Positions 23,727 through 33,701 of a stretch of 64,000 nt of DNA are shown piece after piece. The notes under the pieces were generated by a model that searched no databases, was not told the DNA's origin, and saw only the letters and a program-made list of their open reading frames with translations. The number at the start of each line of letters is the position of its first letter. The stretch's first letter is position 1. The stretch is from Fulvimarina sp. GTDB taxonomy: Bacteria > Pseudomonadota > Alphaproteobacteria > Rhizobiales > Rhizobiaceae. Both the position numbers and the translations under genes were made by a program. The stretch covers positions 45,367 through 109,366 of the forward strand of contig PACL01000009.1 in NCBI GenBank assembly GCA_002700095.1, in the 5' to 3' direction.

Positions 23727-24536
23727 TCAGCCGAGCGGCAGCTCGATCACCAGCCCGTCATGGCCCGGCCGCACATGCGCCGGCAGCTCCTCGCAGAGCG
23801 TCGCGTAGTCGAGCGGCGTGTGCATGTGGGTCAATGTCGCCTGCGGCGCGCCGAGCCGCTCGATCCAGGAGAGCGCCTGGTCGACGCTCAGATGGCTCGG
23901 ATGCGGCCGGTACTGCAGGCAGTCGATGACGATGTGGCTGGTACCTTGGATCGCCGCGATGGCAGCGTCCGGAAAATCCGAGACGTCGGTGCAATAGGCC
24001 AGCGGGCCGATCCGAAATCCCAGCGAGTGGATCGAGCCGTGGACCTGGCGGAACGGCCGGATCTTCAGCGCGCCGCCGGGCCCGTCGATGGCGAAGGCCT
24101 CCTCGGCCCGCATCTCGACACGCCGGATGATCGGCGGATAGTCGCTGCCCTTCGGCGTCTCGAAGCAGTAGCGGAACGCCTCCAATACGCGCTCGTATGT
24201 AGCGTCATCGGCATGCACCGGGATCCGCGTCTTCTGCGCCAGCATGAAGCCGCGCAGGTCGTCGAGGCCGTGGATGTGGTCGGCATGGGCATGCGTCAGC
24301 AGCACGGCGTCGAGCCGCTCGACCTTCGCCGACAGCATCTGCTCGCGAAAATCCGGCCCGCAGTCGATGGCGACGCTGGTGACGCCCGAGGCCCCGATGC
24401 GCTCCACCAGCGCCGCCGCCCGCAGCCGCCGGTTCCGTGGATTGGCGGGGTCGCAGGCGCCCCAGTCGCCGTTGATGCGCGGCACGCCCGGAGACGACGA
24501 GCATCCGAGGATGGTGAGGCGCAGGCGGTCCGGCAT
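23727..24536 (-). CDS. MBL-fold metallo-hydrolase, PhnP-like
   Basis: 269 aa, metallo-beta-lactamase fold, close to the PhnP/phosphoribosyl cyclic phosphodiesterase group. Starts LRLTILGCSSSPGVPRINGDWGACDP. Metal motif LLTHAHADHIHGLDDLR (HxHxDH), then HGSIHSLGFRIGPLAYCTDVSDFP and THMHTPLDYATL, all usual for this group. 33 nt after tatD on the same strand, the last gene of the dacC-tmk-holB-metG-tatD run. Its in vivo substrate is unknown; PhnP-type cyclic phosphate cleavage is a reasonable guess, but there are no phn genes here. Confidence 0.9.
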   Translation of the reverse strand: MPDRLRLTILGCSSSPGVPRINGDWGACDPANPRNRRLRAAALVERIGASGVTSVAIDCGPDFREQMLSAKVERLDAVLLTHAHADHIHGLDDLRGFMLAQKTRIPVHADDATYERVLEAFRYCFETPKGSDYPPIIRRVEMRAEEAFAIDGPGGALKIRPFRQVHGSIHSLGFRIGPLAYCTDVSDFPDAAIAAIQGTSHIVIDCLQYRPHPSHLSVDQALSWIERLGAPQATLTHMHTPLDYATLCEELPAHVRPGHDGLVIELPLG

Positions 24537-24569
24537 GAAAGGGCTACTCGCGATCGGTCGCGGCGGCCG

Positions 24570-25370
24570 TCAGGCCGACGCCCGCGGATCGTCGATCCGC
24601 GTGAAGAGCTGGAAGAAGTTGTCCGAGGTCTGGCGCGCGATGGTGTCGAGGTCGACGCCCTTGACCTCGGCCAGCACCTCGGCCGTGTGGCGCACGAAGG
24701 CCGGCTCGTTGCGCTTGCCGCGATGCGGCGGCGGCGCGAGATACGGCGCGTCGGTCTCGACCAGGAGCCGCTCCATCGGAACGTCCTTTGCGATGTCCCG
24801 GATCTCCTGCGAATTGCGGAATGTCAGGATGCCGGAGAACGAGACGTAGCCGCCCAGCGCCAGGCCTGCTTCCGCCAGCCCGCGGCCGGAGGAGAAGCAG
24901 TGGAGGATGAAGGGGAAGGCGCCCTTCCCGCTTTCGTCTTCGAGGATCGCGATCATGTCCTCATCCGCCTCGCGGGCGTGGATGACCAGCGGCAGCTGCG
25001 TCTCGCGCGCCGCCGCGATATGCGTCCGGAAGACCTTCGCCTGAACGTCGCGCGGCGCCTTGTCGTAGTGGTAGTCGAGCCCGGCCTCGCCGATCGCGAC
25101 GATCTTCTCCCGCCTCGAAAGCTCGACGAGCTCGGCCGTCGTCACGTCCGGCTCGTCGCCGGCATTGTGCGGATGCGTGCCGACGGACGCATAGACCGCG
25201 TCGAATTCGCGGGTGATGGCGAGCAGCCGCTCGATCTTCGACACGAAGGTCGAGATCGTCACGAAGCGCTGGACGCCGTTGTCCTTCGCCCGGGCGATCA
25301 GTTCGGCCCGCTCGCCGTCGAAATCGGGAAAGTCCAGGTGGCAATGGCTGTCGACGAGGAACAGGCTCAT
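24570..25370 (-). CDS. tatD: TatD-family metal-dependent hydrolase (DNase)
   Basis: 266 aa TIM-barrel hydrolase of the TatD/YcfH family, a 3'-5' DNase class. Metal ligands: [14 protein letters not shown] (HxH), [13 protein letters not shown] (Glu), [21 protein letters not shown] and [10 protein letters not shown] (Asp). Its ATG overlaps the metG stop (ATGA), an arrangement common in alphaproteobacteria: tmk-holB-metG-tatD-MBL hydrolase. Confidence 0.94.
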   Translation of the reverse strand: MSLFLVDSHCHLDFPDFDGERAELIARAKDNGVQRFVTISTFVSKIERLLAITREFDAVYASVGTHPHNAGDEPDVTTAELVELSRREKIVAIGEAGLDYHYDKAPRDVQAKVFRTHIAAARETQLPLVIHAREADEDMIAILEDESGKGAFPFILHCFSSGRGLAEAGLALGGYVSFSGILTFRNSQEIRDIAKDVPMERLLVETDAPYLAPPPHRGKRNEPAFVRHTAEVLAEVKGVDLDTIARQTSDNFFQLFTRIDDPRASA

Positions 25371-26935
25371 GCCGGCCCCCCTTTCGCTCCATCCGCCTCG
25401 GCGAGCGTGTCGACAAAGCGCGGAAAGACCCCCTGGGGCGTCGGCAGTGCCGTTCCCGGTGCCAGCCGGCGCTCCGGCGCAAGCTCGCCGAAGCTGCGCG
25501 CATCGGCGGCGACGCCGAGGACGTCGAGGAGCTTGCCCGCGCTCTCCGGCACGAAGGGCTGCAAAAGGATCGCGGCCCGGCGCACCACCTCGGCGGTGAC
25601 ATACAGCACCGTTGCCATCCGCTCCGGATCGGTCTTCCTCAGCGCCCACGGCTCCTCACCGGCAAAGTACCGGTTGGTCGCCGAGACCAGCGCGACGATG
25701 GCGGCGAGGACGGCGTGGATCTCCTGCCGGTCGATCGCCTCCCGTGCGGTGACCAGCAGCTGGTGCGACTGGGCGAGGACCGCCTCGTCGGCATTGGTGA
25801 AGGCGCCGGGCGTCGGCACCTTGGCGTCGCAATGCTTGGCGATCATCGACAGCGAGCGCTGCGCCAGATTGCCGATGTCGTTGGCGAGTTCCGAATTCGT
25901 CCGGTTGACGATGGCGTCGTGGGAATAGTTGCCGTCCTGGCCGAACGGCACCTCGCGCAGCAGGAAATAGCGCAGCCTGTCGAGGCCGTAGGTCTCGATC
26001 AGCGCGAACGGGTCGATGACGTTGCCGACCGACTTCGACATCTTCTCCCCGCGGTTGAACAGGAAGCCGTGGCCGAAGACGCGCTTGGGCAGCGGCAGGC
26101 CCGCCGACATCAGGAAGGCCGGCCAGTAGACCGTGTGAAAACGCACGATGTCCTTGCCGATGACGTGGAGATCCGCCGGCCAGAAGGCCGAGCGATCACC
26201 CTCGCCCGGAAAGCCGGTCGCGGTCAGGTAGTTGGTCAGCGCGTCGACCCACACATACATGACGTGCTTCTCGTCGCCGGGCACCGGGATGCCCCAGTCG
26301 AAGGTCGTGCGCGAGACGGAGAGATCCCGCAGCCCCGAGCGCACGAAGGACATCACCTCGTTGCGCCGCTCGGCAGGACCGATGAAGTCCGGGTTCGTCT
26401 CGTAGAGCTCGAGCAGCCGGTCCTGGAACTGCGACAGCTTGAAGAAGTAGCTCTCCTCTTCGACCCATTCGACCGGCGAGCCCTGTGGGCCGTAGCGCTG
26501 GCCGTCCTCCTTCAGGGTGATCTCGTCCTCGCCGTAATAGGCCTCGTCGCGCACCGAGTACCAGCCGGAATAGCTGTCCTTGTAGATGTCGCCGGCGTCC
26601 GCCATGCGCTGCCAGATCGCCTGGCTGGCGGCGTAGTGGCGCTCTTCGGAGGTGCGGATGAAGTCGTCGTTCGAGCCGCCCAGCGCCTTGGTCATCTTCT
26701 CGAATTCGGCCGAGTTCTGCTCGGCGAAGTCGCGCGGCTCGATGCCCGCCTTGCGCGCCGTCTGCAGCATCTTGATGCCGTGCTCGTCGGTGCCGGTCAG
26801 GAACAAGACGTCGTAGCCGTCCAGCCGCTTGAATCGCGCCAGCGCGTCGGTCGCGATGAACTCGTAGGCGTGGCCGATATGCGGGCGACCATTCGGATAG
26901 GAGATCGCGGTGGTCAGGTAATAGCGTTCGGCCAT
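25367..26935 (-). CDS. metG: Methionyl-tRNA synthetase
   Basis: Charges tRNA(Met). 522 aa, the short bacterial form without the C-terminal tRNA-binding domain. HIGH motif as HIGH at residues 19-22 ([10 protein letters not shown]), KMSKS at 298-302. The connective peptide near 120-150 ([17 protein letters not shown]) has no CxxC knuckles, so this is the zinc-less type. The anticodon-binding helical domain follows. Overlaps tatD by 4 nt and follows holB by 112 nt. Confidence 0.97.
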   Translation of the reverse strand: MAERYYLTTAISYPNGRPHIGHAYEFIATDALARFKRLDGYDVLFLTGTDEHGIKMLQTARKAGIEPRDFAEQNSAEFEKMTKALGGSNDDFIRTSEERHYAASQAIWQRMADAGDIYKDSYSGWYSVRDEAYYGEDEITLKEDGQRYGPQGSPVEWVEEESYFFKLSQFQDRLLELYETNPDFIGPAERRNEVMSFVRSGLRDLSVSRTTFDWGIPVPGDEKHVMYVWVDALTNYLTATGFPGEGDRSAFWPADLHVIGKDIVRFHTVYWPAFLMSAGLPLPKRVFGHGFLFNRGEKMSKSVGNVIDPFALIETYGLDRLRYFLLREVPFGQDGNYSHDAIVNRTNSELANDIGNLAQRSLSMIAKHCDAKVPTPGAFTNADEAVLAQSHQLLVTAREAIDRQEIHAVLAAIVALVSATNRYFAGEEPWALRKTDPERMATVLYVTAEVVRRAAILLQPFVPESAGKLLDVLGVAADARSFGELAPERRLAPGTALPTPQGVFPRFVDTLAEADGAKGGPA

Positions 26936-27047
26936 GGCGCTTTCGCAGTATTGTCGGTGGCGGTGGGATGCACGGCCGCTGACGGCCGCATCGGACGGAT
27001 CAGCGTCCGCTGGGATGGCAGATAGAGCATTCGCGCCCGCGCCTCAA

Positions 27048-28172
27048 TCAATCGCGCAACGCATCGGCCACGTTCGCCGCTTTGCTGCGCGAAAGCGCCG
27101 CTTTCAGCGCGAAAACCCGGCTCGCCGTCGTCAGCGCCGCCTGCTTGCGGTCGAGATTGAAGGCGGCCGCCTCCGACAGCCGACGCGATTCCGCCTGCCA
27201 GAGTTCGGCATAGGCATTCGCCGCGGCGAGATCGCCGGCCATCAGCCGCCGCTCGCTCTCTTCTGCCACGAAGGCGAGAAGCCGCGCGAGGAACAGGTCG
27301 TAGGAGGCCTCGCGGCCCTTCATCGTCAGCTGGTCGACGAGGGCCTGCAGCGAATTGATATCCGCCTCGCCCGCCGTAAACAGCCGCTCCACCGCCTGGC
27401 CGATCTCGACGCCGCCATTCGCCGCCAGCATCAGCGCCTGGCGGACGCTCCCCTCGGCGGCCTTGACGATCGGCGCCGCGTCCTCGGCGTCGATCCCGGC
27501 GCCGAAGGCGGCGAGCGCATCGCCCACCCTCTCGCCTGACAGCGGATCGAACCGCGCCACCCGGCAGCGGGAACGGATCGTCGGCAGGAGCCGCCCCGGC
27601 GTGTGATTGACCAGCAGGAAGATCGAGCGCGCCGGCGGCTCCTCGAGCAGTTTCAGCAGCGCATTGGCGGCGTTGCGGTTGAGGTCGTCGGCCGGATCGA
27701 CGATGGCGATCCGCCAGCCTTCGCCGGATGCCGTCGCATGGAAGAAGCGGCCAAGCCGGCGCACCTCCTCGACGGTGATCTGGGTGCGGTAGCCGGTGCC
27801 GCGCTCGACCGGCGGCCGGGTCAGGTGGATGAGCCCCGGCATCGAGCCGATGGCGATCTGGCGGAACACCGGATCGGCCGGATCGAAGCGGATCGTCGCG
27901 CCGGCGGGATCGGTGGCGGCGGCGCCGGAAAGCAGCCGGGCAAAGCAGAAGGCCGCGGTCGCCTTGCCGATGCCCGCCGGCCCCTGCAGCAGCCAGGCGT
28001 GATGCATGCGCCCCGAGCGCCGCGCCTCGTCCATCTCGGCAAAGATCTCTTCATGGCCGAACAGATGCGGCGTGACGAAGGGCTGCGGCACGCCGTCCAG
28101 CGCATCGTGGGTCGAATAGGCCTCGAGGGACAAAGCGCCGATCGCACCGCCGCCGACGGTCACGCCGCTCAA
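27048..28172 (-). CDS. holB: DNA polymerase III subunit delta'
   Basis: Clamp-loader subunit of the replicative polymerase. 374 aa. RuvB-like AAA+ N-terminus with HLFGHEEIFAEMDEARRSGRMHHAWLLQGPAGIGKATAAFCFARLL, an imperfect Walker A (GKA instead of GKT/S) as is common in delta'. IVDPADDLNRNAANALLKLLEEPPARSIFLLVNH is the Walker B/sensor 1 region. No zinc-finger Cys cluster, as usual in this lineage. The start is a TTG that overlaps the tmk stop (TTGA); internal GTG starts are possible. Confidence 0.93.
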   Translation of the reverse strand: MSGVTVGGGAIGALSLEAYSTHDALDGVPQPFVTPHLFGHEEIFAEMDEARRSGRMHHAWLLQGPAGIGKATAAFCFARLLSGAAATDPAGATIRFDPADPVFRQIAIGSMPGLIHLTRPPVERGTGYRTQITVEEVRRLGRFFHATASGEGWRIAIVDPADDLNRNAANALLKLLEEPPARSIFLLVNHTPGRLLPTIRSRCRVARFDPLSGERVGDALAAFGAGIDAEDAAPIVKAAEGSVRQALMLAANGGVEIGQAVERLFTAGEADINSLQALVDQLTMKGREASYDLFLARLLAFVAEESERRLMAGDLAAANAYAELWQAESRRLSEAAAFNLDRKQAALTTASRVFALKAALSRSKAANVADALRD

Positions 28173-28849
28173 CGTTTCTGGCCGAGCTTCAGCGAGCGGT
28201 CGATTGCCTCGAAGCGCTGGGCCTCCAGCCGATCCTCGACGATGGCGCGGATCTCGGCCGCGACGACATCGACCGGACGGTTGCCGTCGACGACGACGCA
28301 GCGCTCCGGCTCGTCTTCGGCGATCTTGAGAAACGCCTGGCGGCGGGCCTCCTGGATGCTCTGGTCGTCCTTCTCGAAGCGGTCGGCGCCGGCACTGCCG
28401 CGGCGCTTGCGGGCCCGCTCGCCACCGATCTCCGCCGGCACATCGATCACGATCGTGAGGTCCGGATAGGTGCCGGCGAGCGTCGCCCGCTCCAGCCGCT
28501 CAAGCAGCGACAGGTCGCGGCCCTGTCCGGCGAACTGGTAGACGCGGGTGGAATCGTGGAACCGGTCGCACAGCACGATGTCGCCGCGATCGAGCGCCGG
28601 GCGGATCAGCTGGCCGACATGGTCGGCCCGGGCCGCGGCGAAGAGCACCGCCTCCCAGTCCGGCCCGAGCTCTTCGGCGAGCCCAGACAGGATGATGTGG
28701 CGCACCGCCTCGGCGCCCGGCGACCCGCCGGGCTCGCGGGTGATCAGCACCTCGTGGCCGAGATTGCGCAGATGCGCGGCGAGACGGGCGATCTGGGTCG
28801 ACTTGCCCCCGCCCTCGCCGCCCTCGAATGTCACGAGATAGCCCGTCAC
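28169..28849 (-). CDS. tmk: Thymidylate kinase
   Basis: Phosphorylates dTMP to dTDP. 226 aa from the GTG at 28849. P-loop FEGGEGGGKSTQ, then the DR(F/Y) motif LCDRFHDSTRVYQFAGQGRD and the lid region RARKRRGSAGADRFEKDD. I prefer the GTG (reading MTGYLVTFEGGEG) because it gives the normal N-terminus; a TTG at 28894 would add 15 residues and overlap dacC by 19 nt. The stop is coupled to holB. Confidence 0.94.
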   Translation of the reverse strand: MTGYLVTFEGGEGGGKSTQIARLAAHLRNLGHEVLITREPGGSPGAEAVRHIILSGLAEELGPDWEAVLFAAARADHVGQLIRPALDRGDIVLCDRFHDSTRVYQFAGQGRDLSLLERLERATLAGTYPDLTIVIDVPAEIGGERARKRRGSAGADRFEKDDQSIQEARRQAFLKIAEDEPERCVVVDGNRPVDVVAAEIRAIVEDRLEAQRFEAIDRSLKLGQKR

Positions 28850-28875
28850 CTGAAGCGCAATCCGTTCCCGTCCCG

Positions 28876-30114
28876 TCAGAACCCTCGCAGCCAACCGAAG
28901 GCGAGTTCGCCGACGGCCCCCATGGCGCGATCCGAAAAGCTGCCCGCCGCAACCGGGCGGCCAGCGGCCAGCGGCTCGCTCAGCACCGGCTTGCCGTCGA
29001 CCATGATGTCGAGCGCGGCCACCACAGCCCCCTCTTCGACGGGGGCTGCGATCGGCCCGTCATACCGGATCCTCGCCGACAGGCGCTCGCCCGCCTCGCG
29101 CGGCAGCAGCGCCCCGATGTCGCGCGGCGCGACGAGCGGCACGCTCCCGGATTCGCCGCCGAACACTTCGGCGGAGCCGACGGGCGCACCCTTACGGTAG
29201 AGATGACGCATTGCAAAGGCGTCGTTCGACCAGTCGAGCAGCCGCCGCGCCTCCGCGGCGCGCTCGCGCGACGACGGCACCCCGCTCATGGCGAGATAGG
29301 TCACCCGCCCGCCGCGGTTCGTGACGCCGAGCAGCGCGTAGCCGGATGCCTCGGTGTAGCCGGTCTCCATGCCGTCGGCGCCGATTCCCATCGCCAGCAG
29401 AGGATTCCGATTGCGCTGGAAGATCTTGTTCCATTTGAAGTCGGGCTTGGAATAGATCGCGTAGAGCTCCGGATGGGCGGTGCGGATGTGGCGCGCCAGG
29501 GTCACGAGATCGCGGACCGTCACGTGCTGGCCCTCCGCCGGCAGACCGGTCGGATTGACGAAGCGCGAACCCGTCATCCCCAGCTCTTCCGCCCGCCGGT
29601 TCATCAGTTCGGCGAAGGCCTCCTCCGATCCGGCGATCCCCTCGGCGAGCGCGATGCAGGCATCGTTGGCCGAGTGGATGATCGCGCCATGGATGAGGTT
29701 CTCGACCGAGACGCTCGACTTGACGTCGGCGAACATGGTCGAGGTGCCGGAGGGCGCGCCGCCGGTCCGCCAGGCATGGACGGAAATCGGGAACTCGGTG
29801 TCCAGCGAAAGCCTCCCCGACGCGACCGCCTCGAAGACCACCTCCATGGTCATCATCTTGGCCAGCGAGGCTGGTGGGAACGGCTTAACGGGGTTCTTTT
29901 CGAGGAGGATCGTGCCGGTCTCACCGTCGACCAGCAGCGCCTCCTGCGCCTCGGTCTCGATGACGGGGGTCGCCACGTCGGCCGCCCTCGCGCCGACCGC
30001 GCACATGGCCAGAAGCACGGCAATGGCCAGCGCGGCGCCGCGGCTGGCCGGCGACGGCCGTTCGGCGGCCCGCAGGCTGTGCCTCGGGGAGCGAAGGACA
30101 GTGGATCTCGTCAT
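28876..30114 (-). CDS. dacC: D-alanyl-D-alanine carboxypeptidase (PBP5/6 type) with altered third motif
   Basis: Periplasmic penicillin-binding protein trimming peptidoglycan stem peptides. 412 aa: signal peptide to about residue 45 (VGARA-ADV), peptidase S11 domain with SxxK as PASLAKMM and SxN as HSANDA, then a C-terminal PBP5-like beta domain and an amphipathic tail (VGELAFGWLRGF) for membrane association. The third motif, normally KTG, reads ETG here (GADGMETGYTEASG; codon GAG on the coding strand). Activity may therefore differ. First gene of the dacC-tmk-holB-metG run. Confidence 0.9.
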   Translation of the reverse strand: MTRSTVLRSPRHSLRAAERPSPASRGAALAIAVLLAMCAVGARAADVATPVIETEAQEALLVDGETGTILLEKNPVKPFPPASLAKMMTMEVVFEAVASGRLSLDTEFPISVHAWRTGGAPSGTSTMFADVKSSVSVENLIHGAIIHSANDACIALAEGIAGSEEAFAELMNRRAEELGMTGSRFVNPTGLPAEGQHVTVRDLVTLARHIRTAHPELYAIYSKPDFKWNKIFQRNRNPLLAMGIGADGMETGYTEASGYALLGVTNRGGRVTYLAMSGVPSSRERAAEARRLLDWSNDAFAMRHLYRKGAPVGSAEVFGGESGSVPLVAPRDIGALLPREAGERLSARIRYDGPIAAPVEEGAVVAALDIMVDGKPVLSEPLAAGRPVAAGSFSDRAMGAVGELAFGWLRGF

Positions 30115-30227
30115 CGCCCCAGTTAGCTTTTGCCGGCCCTCTCGCGCAAGCGTCCGGCCGCCGGCATCACGCGATCGAGATGGTTTGCGGGACCGGTCGG
30201 GCGGCTGATGCCGGCTGCCCGCAAGGC

Positions 30228-31349
30228 TCAGTCGCGGACGACGAAAGCGCCCGTCGCGCCCACCTGCCAGAGCCGCTTCAGCAACGTGTCGGTATCGGCG
30301 TCGCCGGCAACGGCGATGGTCGCCGAAACGCCGCCATCCATGGCGTCCATTGAAAGGCGGCCCTCACCCGTCGCCACCGCCCGCACGCGCTCGAGCAGCG
30401 CGTCGTCGATCAGCCCGATCGCGATGGTCTCGCCGGAACCACTCGAAGCCGGCGTCGCGGCAAGGCCGGACAAGGCGGCGGCGGCGCCGTTGCCGGCGCG
30501 CTCCGCGGCATAGGAATTGCGGAACAGCGAGGCCCCGAAGCCGCCGCCCTTCGTTGCGGGCCGGGCTTCCGGCACCGGCGCTCCGGGCGTCTGGACACCC
30601 GGCAGCTCGGCGCCATAGGCGTTCGCCATCGCGATGCCGCCGGCGGCGGGGCGTGTTTCGCGCGACGCGACCATGACGCTGTCGGGCACGCTGCCCGGCG
30701 CCGAACCCGCCTCGCCCGGCTGGTAGCTCGCCATCAGCATCTTGGTATCGTCACCATCGACGGGTGCCCGCCCGACATATTCGACCTTGACGTCGGCGAT
30801 GCCGGCGGACTTGAAGCCGAGGAGACCCGCCGCCTCGGCCGACAGGTCGATCTCGCGGCCATGGGCGTAGGGCCCACGGTCGTTGACCCGGACCATCAGC
30901 TTGCTGCCGGTCTTGAGGTTCGTCACCATGGCATAGGACGGCAGCGGGAAGGTCTTGTGCGCCGCCGACAGCCCGTGCATGTCGTAGATCTCGCCATTGG
31001 CGGTGAGCCGGCCGTGGAAGTTCGGGCCGTACCAGGAGGCCTTGCCGGTCTTCACGTAGCCGGGCTGGTCCTTGGGATAGTACCACTTGCCGCGGACCTT
31101 GTAGGGCTTGCCGACCTGCTCGCGGCCGCCGCCCTTGGGCACGCGCTTCAGATTGGTGACGCGGGGGCTCGCCGCGACGCCGAAGGTCTTGCTGTCGAAT
31201 TTCACCGATGTCGAAAGTTCCGCCAGTTGTTCGAGCGGCGATTCCGCGTCCGAACCCGATCCCTGGCAACCCGAAAGCAGCATCGTGGCCGACAGGCCAA
31301 TGATGCACGTGACAGTCGCTCTGCGACCGCCGCCCCCATTCTCCAGCAT
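30228..31349 (-). CDS. rlpA: RlpA-family septal ring lytic transglycosylase, lipoprotein
   Basis: 373 aa. N-terminal lipoprotein signal with lipobox LLSGC (Cys near residue 28). A double-psi beta-barrel RlpA domain at about 100-195 shows GKASWYGPNFHGRLTANGEIYDMHGLSAAHKTFPLPSYAMVTNL and VRVNDRGPYAHGREIDLS, including the catalytic-type His/Asp. The C-terminal third is Ala/Gly-rich and ends in a divergent region that might be a SPOR-like domain (TIAVAGDADTDTLLKRL). Acts in the periplasm on denuded glycan at division sites by family. Opposite orientation to ugpB. Confidence 0.9.
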   Translation of the reverse strand: MLENGGGGRRATVTCIIGLSATMLLSGCQGSGSDAESPLEQLAELSTSVKFDSKTFGVAASPRVTNLKRVPKGGGREQVGKPYKVRGKWYYPKDQPGYVKTGKASWYGPNFHGRLTANGEIYDMHGLSAAHKTFPLPSYAMVTNLKTGSKLMVRVNDRGPYAHGREIDLSAEAAGLLGFKSAGIADVKVEYVGRAPVDGDDTKMLMASYQPGEAGSAPGSVPDSVMVASRETRPAAGGIAMANAYGAELPGVQTPGAPVPEARPATKGGGFGASLFRNSYAAERAGNGAAAALSGLAATPASSGSGETIAIGLIDDALLERVRAVATGEGRLSMDAMDGGVSATIAVAGDADTDTLLKRLWQVGATGAFVVRD

Positions 31350-32092
31350 GACCCCCCCGCCATTTTTTCGTTCTTGGTCTTGTTTTCATTGCGGCCGCAA
31401 AGTGGCGTCCCCACGCCTCGTCGCGACTGCACACGTCTTTGAAATGAGGATGTAACAAAATGTCCCGGTCAGGCAATCTTAGGGTCCGTTAACTCTCTGA
31501 CGAAGCTCGCTCCAACGCGCTCTTGACTGTTGCAAGCGGGTAACTGGCCCCCTTCACGGCCTGTTCAGGCGTTCGCAGCGGGAAAATCTCGGCCGCACGC
31601 CTCGAAATGCCTGTTTTCGTTGCCTGCAACCGATCCTGCGACCGCAAGCTGGTCGCCAGAAAGATCGGGGGATACCAGATCAATTGCGGCAACACTGCGC
31701 CTGCTGCCACAATTTCGCCGCAGCGGATTGGGGCAGGAGCTTGGCCGAAGCTGACATCACGAATTGTTACAATCGCCTTTGCGCGAACGAAACACGCCTC
31801 CAGGCCGCCCATCGGCAGCCACGGGCGGCGCAAGGCGGCAACCGGCAGGACTGCCCGCCCCCATGGCCGTCGTCCCTCGCCCTTTCCGGCGAAACCCGCT
31901 CGCCCTGTCGTCCCGGCGGTCCGTTTGCCGAGCCGCGTCGGCGCGCCGGCGTCTGTTGCGCCTCTGTTGGCATCGAGGGCGCCTGTCCCGCCGTCGCCCG
32001 GGCGCCGGCAGCTTCACCGCCGTCGCCGGCACCGCATCACGATCCACAAGCGAAATCCTGAGCGAAATTCGTCAATTGCGGGAAGCGACCGG
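31350..32092. other. Long gene-free region upstream of rlpA and ugpB
   Basis: About 740 nt between two divergent genes. It is less GC-rich than its surroundings near 31430-31760. A 114-codon minus-strand frame (31489-31833) has no recognised motif. I find no tRNA. It probably holds the rlpA promoter and upstream control sites for ugp. Confidence 0.4.
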
Positions 32093-32110
32093 TTGTCATA
32101 AAACTGTGAT
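32093..32110 (+). promoter_or_regulatory. Pho box (PhoB binding site) before ugpB
   Basis: TTGTCATAAAACTGTGAT matches the two 7-nt half-sites with 4-nt AT spacer of the PhoB consensus (CTGTCAT-AWAW-CTGTCAY type) with only a few differences. It lies 105 nt before the ugpB ATG, a suitable distance for activation. A weaker second similarity (CCGTCATCAAGCTGTTGC) follows at 32149-32166. Implies induction of ugpBAEC on phosphate starvation, as known in enterics and rhizobia. Confidence 0.7.
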
Positions 32111-32215
32111 GTCAGCAGCTGCTGCCGCTCGATGACGGCGCTCGAAAACCGTCATCAAGCTGTTGCACTCGCTGGCCAATAAGCGGCCCACCGCAGTCTT
32201 GTCAGAGGAAACCCC

Positions 32216-33514
32216 ATGTCCATCCGCACGCTGATCCTGTCCGGCGTTCTCGCCGCTTCGACGGCTCTGCCCGCCTTCGCCCAGACCGAAATCCAGTGGT
32301 GGCACGCCATGACGGGTGCCAACAACGAGGTCGTCGACACGCTCGCCCGCGAGTTCAACGAGAGCCAGCAGGACTACAAGGTCGTGCCGGTCTTCAAGGG
32401 CACCTATCCCGAGACCCTGAACGCCGGCATCGCCGCGTTTCGCGCCAGGCAGACCCCCGGGATCATCCAGGTCTTCGACGTCGGCACCGGCGTGATGATG
32501 GGCGCCGAGGGCGCCGTGAAGCCCGTCGCCGAGGTGCTGGAAGCCGCCGGCGAGACGTTCGACAAGTCGAAGTACCTGCCGGGCATCGTCGCCTATTATT
32601 CCAAGCCCGACGGCACCATGCTGTCCTTCCCCTACAACTCCTCCTCGCCGATCCTCTATTACAACAAGGATCTCTTCGAGAAGGCCGGCCTCGACACCGC
32701 CAACCCGCCGAAGACCTGGCAGGAGGTGTTCGAGACCGCCCGCAAGATCAAGCAGTCCGGCGCCGCCGACTGCGGCTACACCTCGACCTGGCTGACCTGG
32801 ATCCATCTCGAGAACTTCGCCGCCTGGAACAACGTGCCCTATGGCACCGAGGAGAACGGCCTCGCCGGCACCGACGTGAAGCTCGAGCTGGATGCGCCGA
32901 TCTTTGTCGAGCATTTCAAGGAACTCGCCTCCCTCGCCAAGGACGGCGTCTTCCGCTATGGCGGCCGCACCTCCGAGGCCAAGCAGCTGTTCCTCTCCGG
33001 CGAGTGCGCGATCCTGACGGAATCCTCCGGCGGCCTCGGCGACGTGGTGAAGTCCGGCATCAACTACGGCATCGGCCAGCTGCCCTATGACGAGACCGCC
33101 GAGGGCGCGCCGCAGAACACCATCCCCGGCGGCGCCAGCCTCTGGGTCTTCGGCGGCAAGTCCGACGAGGAGTACAAGGGCATCGGCGAGTTCTTCAAGT
33201 TCCTGTCGCAGACCGAGGTCCAGCAGCAGCTGCATGAGAAGTCGGGCTACCTGCCCGTGACCATGGAGGCCTACGAGGCCACCAAGAAGTCGGGCTTCTA
33301 CGACAAGAACCCCGGCCGCGAGACGCCGATCACCCAGATGATGGGCAAGGAGCCGACGGCGAATTCGAAGGGCGTGCGCCTGCCGAACCTGCCGCAGATC
33401 CGCGACATCGAGAACGAGCAGTTCGAGGCGCTGCTCGCCGGGAAGCAGGACGCCCAGACGACGATGGACAACATCGTCCGGCTCGGCAACGAGGCGATCG
33501 CCGAAGCGCAGTAA
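32216..33514 (+). CDS. ugpB: sn-Glycerol-3-phosphate ABC transporter, binding protein
   Basis: Periplasmic substrate-binding protein for glycerol-3-phosphate and glycerophosphodiesters. 432 aa, signal peptide 1-23 (PAFA-QTE). Landmarks: IQWWHAMTGANNEVVDTLAREFNESQ, FDVGTGVMMGAEGAVKPV, PYNSSSPILYYNKD and YTSTWLTWIHLENF, all as in UgpB. AGAGGAAACCCC precedes the ATG. First gene of ugpBAEC; a Pho box stands upstream and a strong stem-loop follows it. Confidence 0.96.
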   Translation: MSIRTLILSGVLAASTALPAFAQTEIQWWHAMTGANNEVVDTLAREFNESQQDYKVVPVFKGTYPETLNAGIAAFRARQTPGIIQVFDVGTGVMMGAEGAVKPVAEVLEAAGETFDKSKYLPGIVAYYSKPDGTMLSFPYNSSSPILYYNKDLFEKAGLDTANPPKTWQEVFETARKIKQSGAADCGYTSTWLTWIHLENFAAWNNVPYGTEENGLAGTDVKLELDAPIFVEHFKELASLAKDGVFRYGGRTSEAKQLFLSGECAILTESSGGLGDVVKSGINYGIGQLPYDETAEGAPQNTIPGGASLWVFGGKSDEEYKGIGEFFKFLSQTEVQQQLHEKSGYLPVTMEAYEATKKSGFYDKNPGRETPITQMMGKEPTANSKGVRLPNLPQIRDIENEQFEALLAGKQDAQTTMDNIVRLGNEAIAEAQ

Positions 33515-33533
33515 CGCGCCCTCCCCGTGAAAG

Positions 33534-33563
33534 CCGGTGCCGTCGCATTTGCGGCGGCGCCGG
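33534..33563 (+). terminator. Stem-loop after ugpB, no T tract
   Basis: CCGGTGCCGTCGC and GCGGCGGCGCCGG pair over 13 positions with two G-U pairs around an ATTT loop. There is no run of T after it, so it is more likely an mRNA-stabilising or attenuating hairpin than a full terminator. Such a structure would let UgpB be made in excess over UgpAEC. Confidence 0.55.
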
Positions 33564-33701
33564 ACATCTGGCCGAAAACCCTTCCGGCCTCTCCCGTCAC
33601 CGCTCCGCCAGGCCCGCCTCCGGGGCTGCTGCGGGACAGGTCATCCCCTCAGCGGGATGAGATCAGATGAGATCGACATCCCCCTCCATCCTCTTTTTGC
33701 C

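Noticed and set aside
31489..31833. 114-codon minus-strand frame between rlpA and ugpB
   Set aside because: No recognised motif or ribosome site; could be real but support is too weak for a call.
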